A stretch of DNA of 64,000 nt from Mesorhizobium sp. M1E.F.Ca.ET.045.02.1.1 (lineage in GTDB: Bacteria; Pseudomonadota; Alphaproteobacteria; Rhizobiales; Rhizobiaceae): the NCBI RefSeq assembly GCF_003952485.1, contig NZ_CP034447.1, forward strand, positions 2,666,001 through 2,730,000, read 5' to 3'. The notes beneath the pieces were generated by a model that was not told the origin of the DNA, did no database searches, and saw only the letters and a program-made list of their open reading frames with translations. Position 1 is the first letter of the stretch; every line of letters starts with the position of its first letter. The position numbers and the translations under genes are program-made. Shown here one piece after another: positions 1-7,121 of this stretch.

Positions 1-120
1 CGGCAGCAGCGCGATCAGCGAGATCAGGGCGGCCGCAAGCGTGATCCAAGACGCGGATCTTCGGCTCTGCGTTCCGGCAGCCGGCAAGCCTGACGGCGTA
101 AGGTCGATCGCGGATGCCAT
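1..120 (-). CDS. Iron(III) ABC transporter permease, N-terminal fragment
   Basis: Only the first 40 codons are inside the window; the gene runs off the left edge. An ATG at 120 opens a short polar N-terminus (MASAIDLTPSG) that passes into a hydrophobic segment (ITLAAALISLIALLP), as expected for the first membrane helix of an FbpB/SfuB-type permease. It follows the iron-binding protein gene on the same strand after 173 bases that contain a terminator-like hairpin. The permease assignment is inferred mainly from this position, because the fragment carries no diagnostic motif. Confidence 0.6.
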   Translation of the reverse strand, partial: MASAIDLTPSGLPAAGTQSRRSASWITLAAALISLIALLP

Positions 121-220
121 CAGAGGATATGCATCGCCATGCGAGATGGATGAAGGCGATCCGATGAGCCGCTGATGCGGCAGGAAAGGCAGCTGATCGT
201 CATCGACGAGGCCATCTCCA

Positions 221-261
221 AAACAAAAACGCTCCCGCGGAAAGCGAATTCCCGCAGGAGC
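221..261 (-). terminator. Hairpin with T-run between binding-protein and permease genes
   Basis: On the minus strand GCTCCTGCGG and CCGCGGGAGC (arms 251-261 and 231-240, one wobble pair) flank a short loop and are followed by GTTTTTGTTTT. This is a good intrinsic terminator shape placed 33 bases after the binding-protein stop and before the permease. In an ABC operon it would give partial termination, so that the binding protein is made in excess over the membrane subunits. The rest of 121-293 shows no gene. Confidence 0.7.
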
Positions 262-293
262 ACGGTCGGTTGTCCTTTTAGGACGAACGCGAA

Positions 294-1301
294 CTAAAGC
301 AAGCCGGCTTGCGTCATCAGGTCGATGACCTTCTTGGAGTTCAGCGTCGCCGGATCGACTTTCGGCGCCTGCAGGTCAGGCAGCGGCACCAGCTTCGGGT
401 TGGACCCGGCATCCTTGCCGACCGCATATTCGTAAGACGTGCCGGTCTTCAACACCTCCTGGCCCCCCTTGCCGGTCACCCACTTCAGGAACGCCTGGGC
501 TTCCTTCGGATGCTTGCTCGAGGCCAGCACGCCGCCGCCGGAGATCGACACGAACGCGCCCGGATCCTGGTTCTTGAAATAGTGCTGCCCGATATTCTTG
601 CTGTTCTCGCCGGTCTTGGCCTGATCGCCGAAGTAGTAATAGTGGTAGATCACGCCGCCATCGATCTCGCCGGCATTGACGGCCTTCATCACCGTGCTGT
701 TGCCCTTGTAGGCGGTGGAGTTCTCCTTCATGGCTTTCAGCCAGTCGGCGGTCGCGGCCTCGCCCTTGAGCTGAAGCATTGCGCTGACGATGGCTTGGAA
801 ATCGGCGCCGGACGGCGAGGCGGCCCAACGGCCCTTCCAGCTCGGATCGGCAAGATCGAGCAGCGACTTGGGCAGTTGCTCTTCCTTGAGCTTGTCCTTG
901 TTGTAGACAAAGACGGTGCTGCGCGCTGCAACGCCCACCCATTTGCCGGTCGACGGCTGGTATTCCTTCGGCACCTGGGCGAGGGTGTCGGCTTCGACCG
1001 GCGCGAACAGGCCGGCCGCCTCGACCAAGGCCATTGCCGGCGAGTTCTCGGTCAGGAACACGTCGGCCGGCGAAGCGGCGCCTTCGGCGACGATCTGGTT
1101 GGAAAAGTCGCTGTCGCCGCCGTTGCGCAGCGTGACCTTGATTCCGGTTTCCTTGGTGAAGCCCTTCGCCCATTCCTTGGCGAGGCTCTCATGCTGGGCA
1201 TTGTAGACAATGATGCCTTTATCCTCCGCGTTTGCCGGGCCGGCGATCAGGCCGAGCGCCAGCGCGGCGGCGCCGGCGAGAATGGAAAGCGCAAGTTTCA
1301 T
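294..1301 (-). CDS. Iron(III) ABC transporter substrate-binding protein (FbpA/SfuA type)
   Basis: A 335-residue periplasmic binding protein with a clear signal peptide (MKLALSILAGAAALALG...ANA, about residues 1-25). The mature part opens with IIVYNAQHE and carries a tyrosine cluster IYHYYYFGD near residue 220, the position where FbpA-family proteins bind ferric iron through adjacent tyrosines. The length is normal for the family. It would collect ferric iron in the periplasm and pass it to the permease that begins at 120. An iron operator lies 58 bases upstream of the ATG. The family call is firm; ferric iron as the ligand is inferred from the tyrosines and the operator. Confidence 0.88.
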   Translation of the reverse strand: MKLALSILAGAAALALGLIAGPANAEDKGIIVYNAQHESLAKEWAKGFTKETGIKVTLRNGGDSDFSNQIVAEGAASPADVFLTENSPAMALVEAAGLFAPVEADTLAQVPKEYQPSTGKWVGVAARSTVFVYNKDKLKEEQLPKSLLDLADPSWKGRWAASPSGADFQAIVSAMLQLKGEAATADWLKAMKENSTAYKGNSTVMKAVNAGEIDGGVIYHYYYFGDQAKTGENSKNIGQHYFKNQDPGAFVSISGGGVLASSKHPKEAQAFLKWVTGKGGQEVLKTGTSYEYAVGKDAGSNPKLVPLPDLQAPKVDPATLNSKKVIDLMTQAGLL

Positions 1302-1358
1302 GGGGCATCGTCCTCAAATCTGGAGACAGGGTTCAAGCACGGCTGCACTACCAATACC

Positions 1359-1373
1359 TGATAGTGATAGTCA
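1359..1373 (-). promoter_or_regulatory. Iron-responsive operator (RirA/IRO box)
   Basis: The bases TGACTATCACTATCA on the minus strand match the rhizobial iron-responsive operator pattern TGA-N9-TCA, which RirA uses to repress iron-uptake genes when iron is plentiful. The box is about 58 bases upstream of the ferric-binding protein start, a normal operator position. It is a single match to a short pattern, but the target gene is the expected kind. Confidence 0.6.
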
Positions 1374-1523
1374 ACATTGTGAGGGTGGCTCATTCCGTCG
1401 CGGAGGCGTGAAAGCCGGCGCCACGCGGACAATTCCATGTGAATGGTGTGCGGCGGGATATCGCGGAGCGCCTGGCGGTGCCCGACGGCCATTCGTTCTT
1501 TCAAGCCGAGCAATGTCCGATCG

Positions 1524-1551
1524 CACGGGGCCCGTAATACCGGGTCCCGTG
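1524..1551. repeat. 11-bp inverted repeat in the 1305-1696 gap
   Basis: CACGGGGCCCG (1524-1534) and CGGGTCCCGTG (1541-1551) face each other across the loop TAATAC with one mismatch. There is no T-run on either strand, so it is not a standard terminator, although it lies downstream of the hupE-like gene on the minus strand. Apart from this and the iron operator, I see no convincing gene in 1305-1696; the open frames there look like composition artefacts. Confidence 0.5.
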
Positions 1552-1696
1552 GGGCGGGGTTGCCGGGCGAACGCGGTCAGAGCCGTTCGGCTCGTACCTT
1601 CAGGATATGATACAGCAGCTCTCGAACGCGCCGCCAGATCGTCAATGGTCTGGGCATGGCTCCGCCTTCCGTTCGCGCGATCCTTGAGCCGCCGGT

Positions 1697-2290
1697 TCAG
1701 ATGAGCTGCGCGGCCAGCGCCACTCCGACCAGCGAGGTGCCGATCCCCGCCGCGCGGATGGCGGCCGGCCGGCTCCGCAACGTCAGGGCGGCCAGCGCTC
1801 CGGTCGCGTGCAAAGCCAAGGTGCTGGCCAGGAAGCCGATCGCATAGGCCATGCCACCGACCGTCTCCGGAATCTCAAGACCATGGGCGTTGCCGTGGAA
1901 AAGGCCGAAGAGCGCCGTCAGCGTTGCTGCGAGGGCAAGCGGAAACGGCCTGGCGAGCGCAACCATGGCGCCGAAAATCACCAGCGACAGCGCGACCCCG
2001 GACTCCAGCGACGGCAAGACGGTACCGGCGATCCCCAGCATGGTCCCCGCGACCATCGCCGCGACGAAACACGCCGGCACGAGGATGGCGGCCCTGCCGC
2101 CGGTTCGCGCCGCAATGATGCCGACCAGTAGCATCGCAAGCAGATGGTCGATGCCGGCCAGCGGGTGTTGAAGGCCGCTCAAAAGGCCGTGGACATGAAA
2201 GCCCCCGCTGTGAGCGAAGGCCAGTGACGGTATGAGAACTGCCGCGGCCGCGGGAGCAAGCCTGGTGAGAATCGAAAGCATCCTGTTCAT
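1697..2290 (-). CDS. HupE/UreJ-family nickel permease
   Basis: A 197-residue polytopic membrane protein. After an N-terminal hydrophobic signal segment ending LAFAHSGG comes the family signature HPLAGIDHLLAM (an HxxxxxDH metal motif in the first transmembrane helix), later FHGNAHGLE, and about six hydrophobic helices. HupE/UreJ proteins are secondary nickel/cobalt permeases usually found with hydrogenase or urease genes. Neither is here; it is instead the last gene of the guanidine unit and lies 50 bases after the His-rich protein gene. The inferred job is nickel import for the ureohydrolase encoded upstream. The ATG at 2290 was preferred over one 18 codons upstream because it puts the signal segment at the N-terminus. 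Confidence 0.85.
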   Translation of the reverse strand: MNRMLSILTRLAPAAAAVLIPSLAFAHSGGFHVHGLLSGLQHPLAGIDHLLAMLLVGIIAARTGGRAAILVPACFVAAMVAGTMLGIAGTVLPSLESGVALSLVIFGAMVALARPFPLALAATLTALFGLFHGNAHGLEIPETVGGMAYAIGFLASTLALHATGALAALTLRSRPAAIRAAGIGTSLVGVALAAQLI

Positions 2291-2340
2291 GGGTCTGAAC
2301 CTTGTTTGAAAGGGAGAGGATCCGGGGTCAAAACCGGCGT

Positions 2341-2877
2341 TCACTGCCCGGGCATAGCGATTTCGGCCGCCGCGGACCTGTCGATCAGAAGCCGTGCCTC
2401 GCTGAAATCGAGAGGCCGCTGGCCATTGCCGTCATGATAGACGAATGCCAGGCGGCGTCGGTGTGACGTCAGCTTCGCGGGCAGCGGGTTGTAGGTCAGG
2501 CCGGCGCCACCGATCAGCGGCATCACGGCGCCGACATCGACGATATCCTGCGTCTCGACCCGCAGCAGGTGCAGGCGGCTGCCGTCGGCGGTTTCGCCGA
2601 GGAACGGAATGCCGGCGAGCCGCAGGAAACTGGATGGATCGGGTGCCCGCGCGAACCCGTCGAGAAAGGCTGTCTCAACGAGATCGAGATCGGTCGCGCG
2701 CTGATCGGCCGGCTCGGGCGCACGGTCGCGCGGCAAATGCGGCGTCTGCCACTGCAACGGTTTGCCGGCCGGCCCGTTGTGGCCGACGGCGTGCGGATGG
2801 TGATGGTGGCCGGTCGGGCCGTGATGGTGGTGGTGGTCGCCATGATCGTGGCTGTGATGATGATGGTCATCGTGCAT
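2341..2877 (-). CDS. His-rich protein, candidate nickel chaperone or store for the guanidine hydrolase
   Basis: A 178-residue protein starting two bases after the ureohydrolase stop, so it is almost certainly co-translated with it. The N-terminus is an extreme histidine tract: residues 2-34 hold about 17 His with interspersed Asp and Gly (HDDHHHHSHDHGDHHHHH and onward). The remaining ~140 residues form a domain I do not recognise, containing FLRLAGIPFLGE and a C-terminal RLAFVYHDGN. His-rich tracts of this kind bind nickel or zinc in HypB-, UreE- and SlyD-like chaperones, but none of those folds or a GTPase P-loop is visible. Position between a nickel-dependent-type hydrolase and a nickel permease suggests nickel delivery. 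That function is inference. Confidence 0.75.
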   Translation of the reverse strand: MHDDHHHHSHDHGDHHHHHGPTGHHHHPHAVGHNGPAGKPLQWQTPHLPRDRAPEPADQRATDLDLVETAFLDGFARAPDPSSFLRLAGIPFLGETADGSRLHLLRVETQDIVDVGAVMPLIGGAGLTYNPLPAKLTSHRRRLAFVYHDGNGQRPLDFSEARLLIDRSAAAEIAMPGQ

Positions 2878-2879
2878 GG

Positions 2880-4088
2880 TCAAAAGCTCGTCGGCTTGTC
2901 GATGATGGATTTGTGCTTGCCCAGCGTGCCATGGGCGACCATCGAGCCGAGCGCCTCGACGACGACCCGCACACCGAACAGCGCAGTGATGTCCGAGGTG
3001 TCGTATGGCGGCGAAACCTCGACCACTTCCAGCCCGCAAATGCCGGGCGCCGAGACCAGCCCGAGCAGCTTCAGCGCCTCGCGCGGCAGGAAGCCGCCAG
3101 GCTCGGGCCAGCCCGTGCCTGGCACGAAACCACAGTCGACGCTGTCGACGTCGAAGGAGATGTATACGGCGTCCGCGTCCTTCCACGCCAGTTCGAGCGC
3201 GATCTCCGCCGTCTTCTCCAGCCCCATCTGCTCGATGTCCGAAATCGTCAGTACGTTGGTGCCGCGCTTCCTAGCCTCGGCCACGCCATAGCGGGGCACT
3301 TGCCAGCCGCCGATGCCAAGCTGCACCAGATTGGCGGCCGAGACGTTCGGCAGGTTGGTCGCCCAATACCAGGGCGTGGTGTGCATGCGCTCGTCGAGAT
3401 CCTTTTCCTGGATATCGATGTGGCGGTCGAAATGGATGATGCCGATGCGCTTCGAGGTGACGTCGGCGATGCCGCGCACGCAGGGGAACCCGATCGAATG
3501 ATCGCCGCCCAGCATGATCGGCAGCGCGCCCGAGGAGGCGACGTGGCTGACGCCCTTGGTGATCTGGTCGAAGCTCTTTTCGAGATTGGCCGGAATGGTG
3601 AAGACGTCGCCGGCATCGCACAGCGTCATCTGCTCGCGCAGGTCGACGCCCAGCTCGTAGTTGTAAGGCGTGTAGAGTGCCGAGATGCGACGGATGCCCT
3701 GCGGCCCGAAACGGGTTCCTGGGCGGTAGGTGGTGCCGCTGTCGAAGGGAATGCCCATGACGGCAGCGTCATATCGGCCGACATCGCGGACATTCTCGAC
3801 ATAGGGCGCCTTGAGGAAGGTGTTGATGCCGGCGAAATGCGGCAGTTCGCCGCGCGCGAAGGTCGGGATTGACTTGTCGGTGATCGAATCCGATCCCGGC
3901 AGACCCATGTCCAGCGCCCATTTCTGTTCCTTGCGCCAGCCGTCCTCGGGCAGCTTTCCTTCCGCCTCGATCGACTTCCAGCCCTGCATGTCGCGGATCT
4001 CGAAGTTGGGATGATGCAAGCGCTGGCGCGGCTGGCGATCAAACAGCCCAGCCCGGCGATGCCGGCGCGCTGGAATGTCTCTGTGCAT
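2880..4088 (-). CDS. Ureohydrolase family protein, probable nickel-dependent guanidine hydrolase (GdmH-like)
   Basis: A 402-residue member of the arginase/agmatinase superfamily. Metal-ligand motifs are GGDHS (194-198), DRHID (221-225) in place of the usual DAHxD, and SFDVDSVD (311-318), which gives the expected His/Asp set for a binuclear metal site. It has a long N-terminal extension (about 100 residues before MGIPFDSGTTYRPG), and DERMHTTPW and PGTGWPEPGG match what I recall of cyanobacterial GdmH. GdmH splits guanidine into ammonia and urea and needs nickel. Here the gene sits in a guanidine-riboswitch operon next to a nickel permease, which favours guanidine over agmatine as substrate. 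An automatic label would be agmatinase. A GGAGG lies 6 bases upstream of the ATG. Confidence 0.82.
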   Translation of the reverse strand: MHRDIPARRHRRAGLFDRQPRQRLHHPNFEIRDMQGWKSIEAEGKLPEDGWRKEQKWALDMGLPGSDSITDKSIPTFARGELPHFAGINTFLKAPYVENVRDVGRYDAAVMGIPFDSGTTYRPGTRFGPQGIRRISALYTPYNYELGVDLREQMTLCDAGDVFTIPANLEKSFDQITKGVSHVASSGALPIMLGGDHSIGFPCVRGIADVTSKRIGIIHFDRHIDIQEKDLDERMHTTPWYWATNLPNVSAANLVQLGIGGWQVPRYGVAEARKRGTNVLTISDIEQMGLEKTAEIALELAWKDADAVYISFDVDSVDCGFVPGTGWPEPGGFLPREALKLLGLVSAPGICGLEVVEVSPPYDTSDITALFGVRVVVEALGSMVAHGTLGKHKSIIDKPTSF

Positions 4089-4099
4089 GAAAACCTCCG

Positions 4100-4909
4100 T
4101 TACGACGCCGTCGTCGTGATTGCGTTGTCCAGTCGGGTCGTCCCGACCATCGCGGCCACTTCGGCCACTTCTCGTGCGGAAGCCCGGCTCTTGTGGTCGA
4201 GCTTCAGATCGTAGGTGATCGTCGCGCCGTAGGCGGACGGAAACTGGGGGTCGTGGCGCACCTTGTCGAAGACAAGCACGCGGGTGCCGAGCTTGAAGGC
4301 CTCGCCGATGTCGTGGGTGACCATGACCACCGTCATGCCGTGCTCGTTCCAAAGCTCGGTCAGCAATTCGTGCATCTCGACGCGGATGCCCGGATCGAGC
4401 GCCCCGAACGGCTCGTCGAGAAGCAGGATCTGCGGCCGGCCGAGCAGCGTCTGGGCGATCGCCAGCCGCTGCTGCATGCCGCCGGAGAGCGATGCAGGAT
4501 AGAGGTCGCGCGCATGAGCGAGGCCGACGCGCTCCAGCATTGTTTCGGCCTCCTGCCTCGCGCGTCTGCGCCTGGCGCCAAAGACGCGGCCGAAAGGTCC
4601 GCCGGAGCGGAAGTCCTCGACCAGCAGCAGGTTCTGCAGCGCGGTCAGATGCGGAAACACCGAGTAGCGCTGGAAGACGATGCCGCGCTGCGGCGTCGGT
4701 TCCGGCACGATCGGCCGGTCTCCGATGACGACCACGCCGCCACTCTGCTGCTCCTGGCCGAGCAGGATGCGCAGGAAGGTCGATTTTCCGCAGCCGCTGG
4801 CGCCGACCAGCGACAGGAATTCGCCAGGCTCGGCGGTGACGCTCACGCGCTCCAGCACGCGGGCGTCGCCGTAGCTCTTTTCCAGGCCGTGGACGACGAT
4901 GCGGCTCAT
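4100..4909 (-). CDS. ABC transporter ATP-binding protein, guanidine/urea-carboxylase-type cluster
   Basis: A 269-residue NitT/TauT-like ATPase. Walker A is GASGCGKST (36-44), followed by the signature LSGGMQQR, Walker B ILLLDEPFGALD and the switch histidine in VTHD. The last ~40 residues extend beyond the core. It would energise the permease encoded just upstream; the two genes overlap by four bases (ATGA), which points to translational coupling. The ATG at 4909 was chosen because it gives the normal N-terminus (MSRIVV); the open frame extends far upstream only as an antisense-like shadow of the permease. Confidence 0.9.
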   Translation of the reverse strand: MSRIVVHGLEKSYGDARVLERVSVTAEPGEFLSLVGASGCGKSTFLRILLGQEQQSGGVVVIGDRPIVPEPTPQRGIVFQRYSVFPHLTALQNLLLVEDFRSGGPFGRVFGARRRRARQEAETMLERVGLAHARDLYPASLSGGMQQRLAIAQTLLGRPQILLLDEPFGALDPGIRVEMHELLTELWNEHGMTVVMVTHDIGEAFKLGTRVLVFDKVRHDPQFPSAYGATITYDLKLDHKSRASAREVAEVAAMVGTTRLDNAITTTAS

Positions 4910-5808
4910 TTGCCCGACCCCGGATGAGCCCAGGGGGAAACCACGTGCGAGAGCCGCGCGAGCAGCCAGTCGGTGGCGACGGCGAGCAGCGTTATCCAGA
5001 CGACGTAGGGCAGGATGACGTCCATCGACAAGTAGCGCCGGACGAGGAAGATGCGGTAGCCCAGCCCCTCGGTCGAGGCGATGGCCTCCGCCGCGATCAG
5101 AAACAGCCAGGCCGGTCCGAGCGCCAGCCGCACGCAGGTGATGAGGCGCGGCATGGTTTGCGGCAGCACCAGCCTCAGAACCATGGTCCAGCTGTTGCCG
5201 CCGAGCGTCTGTGCCTTGGCGATGAGCTCGGGCGGCAGTTCCATGACCCGGTTGGCGATGTCGCGCACCATGACCGGTGCCACGCCAATGGCGATCAAGG
5301 TGATCTTGGCCGTTTCGCCGAGGCCGAGCGCGATGAACAGGATCGGCAACAGCGCCAAGGGCGGGATGACGCAGACAACGGTGACGAAGGGCAGGAGAAA
5401 CGCCCTGACGCGCGGGATGAAGCCGATGGCGATGCCAAGCAAGAGCGCCACCAGTGTCGCCAAGCCGACGCCGGCGAACAGCCTGACCAGGCTGGCATAG
5501 GTGTCGGCCCACAGGATCAGGTCGCCGGAGCGCTTGTCCGGCACGGTCGCCAAATCGAAGAACGCCGACCACATCTGTGCCGGGGAAGGCAGCAGCTTGT
5601 CATTGGCGTTGACGGCCAGCCGTTGCGCCGAAGCGGACAGATAGGCCACGGCAACGGCCGCGAAGGGCAGCGTGCCAAGCAACACCGCTCCGCCACGCGA
5701 GACCGTGGCGTTGATCAGGCGAAGCCGTGTCTTCGGCACGCTGGGGGGCGGGCTGGCTGTGTTCGCGCCCGCCCCGGCTTGCACGGCACCGGTTCCTCTG
5801 GCCAGCAT
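4906..5808 (-). CDS. ABC transporter permease, guanidine/urea-carboxylase-type cluster
   Basis: A 300-residue inner-membrane permease of the BPD_transp_1 family (NitT/TauT/SsuC group) with about six hydrophobic segments. The EAA-like cytoplasmic loop is visible around AKAQTLGGNSWTMVLRLVLPQ, where it contacts the ATPase. The first ~35 residues are Pro/Ala/Gly-rich and non-conserved in appearance. It begins 11 bases after the binding-protein gene and overlaps the ATPase gene. Substrate is inferred from the riboswitch and the binding-protein family; guanidine fits best. Confidence 0.88.
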   Translation of the reverse strand: MLARGTGAVQAGAGANTASPPPSVPKTRLRLINATVSRGGAVLLGTLPFAAVAVAYLSASAQRLAVNANDKLLPSPAQMWSAFFDLATVPDKRSGDLILWADTYASLVRLFAGVGLATLVALLLGIAIGFIPRVRAFLLPFVTVVCVIPPLALLPILFIALGLGETAKITLIAIGVAPVMVRDIANRVMELPPELIAKAQTLGGNSWTMVLRLVLPQTMPRLITCVRLALGPAWLFLIAAEAIASTEGLGYRIFLVRRYLSMDVILPYVVWITLLAVATDWLLARLSHVVSPWAHPGSGK

Positions 5809-5819
5809 GACGATCGGTC

Positions 5820-6876
5820 CTAGAGCGTTCCGGCCGCCGCCTCCGCCATGAAGGCCGGGTCGAACCGCAGCTTGACGTTGCCGGCATCGCCCAGCGTCGA
5901 GCCGTCGGGGAAGCTCATGCCGATCACGTCGACAGTGGGCGCTTTGGTGCCCAGAATGCCGTGGCTGAACAGGAAGTTGCGGACGAGATCCATCGTCTTG
6001 GGCAGTTCGGCGCCCTTGGTGAACTCAACCGCCTTGGCCGGCTCGAAGAACATCGCCGTCGATGCGAGCTGGGCATCGAAGCCGGCAAGATCGGTGCCGG
6101 ACGCCTTGGCCATCTCTTCCTTGGCCGCTTTGCCTTCGGGCATGCCGGAGGTCATCAGGGCCATCGCTTCGTACCATGCGCCGACGAGCGCCTTGCCGAG
6201 CGCCGGATTGTCCTTCAGCGTCGCGGTGTTGACGACCATCAGGTCGATGATCTCGCCGGGGATCTGTGTCGAATCGAATACCTTGTGGGCGCCCGGCATG
6301 GCGACGATTTCCGAGACCAGCGGATTCCAGGTGACGACCGAGGTGACGTCGCTGGTGCCATAGGCGGCGACCATGTCGGCATCGGAGGTGTTGACCACGG
6401 TGATGTCCTTCTCTGCGAGCCCGACCGTATCCAACGCGCGCGCCAGCAAGTAGTGCGAGACCGAGAGCTCCACGAGGTTGACCTTCTGGCCGGCAATGTC
6501 CTTGAGCGCGGTCTTGTCCTTGAGGATGACGGCATCGTTGCCGTTGGAGAAGTCGCCAACGATCAGCGCGGTGGTATCGACGCCGCCTCCGGCGGGGATC
6601 GACAGCGCGTCCATATTGGTCATCGAGCAACCGTCGAAGCCGCCGGCAGTGTACTGGTTGATGCTCTCGACGTAGTCGTTGATGCGGGTGATCTCGACGT
6701 TGATGCCGTATTTGTCGGCCCATTTCTTCATGATGCCGCTGTCGGCGAGATAGCCCCATGGCATCCAGCCGACATAGATCGACCAACCTGGTCTTCTTGG
6801 GCGCCGCTTGCGCGGCCGGGATCAAGGGAAGGCTGAGTGACGCGGCCAGGACGATTGCAGCCAGCTTGCGAAGCAT
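5820..6876 (-). pseudogene. Guanidine/urea-carboxylase-region ABC substrate-binding protein, frameshifted
   Basis: The gene is read in two frames. The ATG at 6876 opens a clean signal peptide (MLRKLAAIVLAASLSLPLIP, cleaved near AQAAPKK). The mature domain, from WSIYVGWMPWGY onward, lies in another frame and runs to the stop at 5820 (314 residues from its first Met). The switch falls at about 6783-6792; reading through needs one extra base skipped or two missing bases restored. The mature part matches the periplasmic proteins found beside urea carboxylase (WADKYGI, NDYVESINQYTAGGFDG, ALIVGDFSNGNDA). As read, no secreted protein is made, which would cripple uptake. It may be a real mutation or a sequencing error. 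The start has GGGG 7 bases upstream. Confidence 0.85.
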
Positions 6877-6894
6877 TGCGTACCCCTTTTTGCG

Positions 6895-6950
6895 GTCCGG
6901 ATTGCATCCGGACTTTTTGTTGGGGGTTCACGGAGCGCGCATCCGGGAGA
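6895..6950 (-). promoter_or_regulatory. Candidate expression platform of the guanidine riboswitch
   Basis: On the minus strand TCTCCCGG (6950-6943) is an exact complement of CCGGGAGA, the conserved 3' strand of the aptamer (6986-6979), so the two can pair when guanidine is absent. Downstream, GTCCGGAT and ATCCGGAC (6895-6913) form an 8-bp hairpin that ends 18 bases before the ATG, next to the ribosome-binding GGGG. No T-run follows, so control of translation or of Rho access fits better than intrinsic termination. The pairing is visible in the sequence; the mechanism is inferred. Confidence 0.5.
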
Positions 6951-6977
6951 GGTTCGCGCCAGCAAACCCGTGCAGGG

Positions 6978-7087
6978 TTCTCCCGGGATTTTGGCCCGCC
7001 GTGTTCCGCCGGATGCCTCAATGCATCCCTGGCGGTTGCGTCTCTCGGACCAGCACCGTGATCGACACGGCCGGAACCCTAGACGCT
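6978..7087 (-). promoter_or_regulatory. Guanidine-I (ykkC) riboswitch aptamer
   Basis: The minus strand carries the conserved blocks of the guanidine-I aptamer in order: GCGTCTAGGGTTCCGGC (7086-7070), GCTGGTCCGAGAGACGC (7054-7038) and ACACGGCGGG ... CCCGGGAGAA (about 7003-6978). GCGTCT and AGACGC pair to close the first domain, with an inner GCCGTG/CACGGT stem. The second domain has CCGCC...GGCGG around GGATGC/GCATCC. This class binds guanidinium and switches on guanidine exporters, carboxylases and transporters. It lies about 100 bases upstream of the transporter genes, which makes guanidine the signal for the operon. Confidence 0.93.
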
Positions 7088-7103
7088 CTGCACGCCGGTT
7101 ACG

Positions 7104-7121
7104 AAGCAAGGGCCATGCCAA
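7104..7121 (-). promoter_or_regulatory. Sigma-54 (RpoN) -24/-12 promoter for the guanidine operon
   Basis: The minus strand reads TTGGCATGGCCCTTGCTT. GG and GC are exactly ten bases apart, and the element fits the consensus YTGGCAC-N5-TTGCW closely. The predicted transcription start, about 12 bases after the -12 GC (near 7094), lies just before the first aptamer stem at 7086, as it should if this promoter drives the riboswitch leader. Sigma-54 control would tie guanidine use to nitrogen limitation through NtrC. I found no clear NtrC site in the 275 bases upstream. The rest of 7122-7396 shows no gene. Confidence 0.75.

Noticed and set aside
309..1361. 350-codon frame on the plus strand across the ferric-binding gene
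   Set aside because: The minus-strand protein has a signal peptide and family motifs; the plus-strand frame has none.
1298..1513. 71-codon minus-strand frame upstream of the ferric-binding gene
   Set aside because: It covers the iron operator and promoter region, has no recognisable features and no good ribosome-binding site.
2445..3872. 475-codon plus-strand frame opposite the ureohydrolase and His-rich genes
   Set aside because: Low-complexity Arg/Ala composition, no motif, and antisense to genes with clear motifs.
6025..6764. Continuation of the signal-peptide frame of the transporter binding protein
   Set aside because: After the shift this frame gives an Arg-rich sequence with no family match, while the other frame holds the conserved mature domain.
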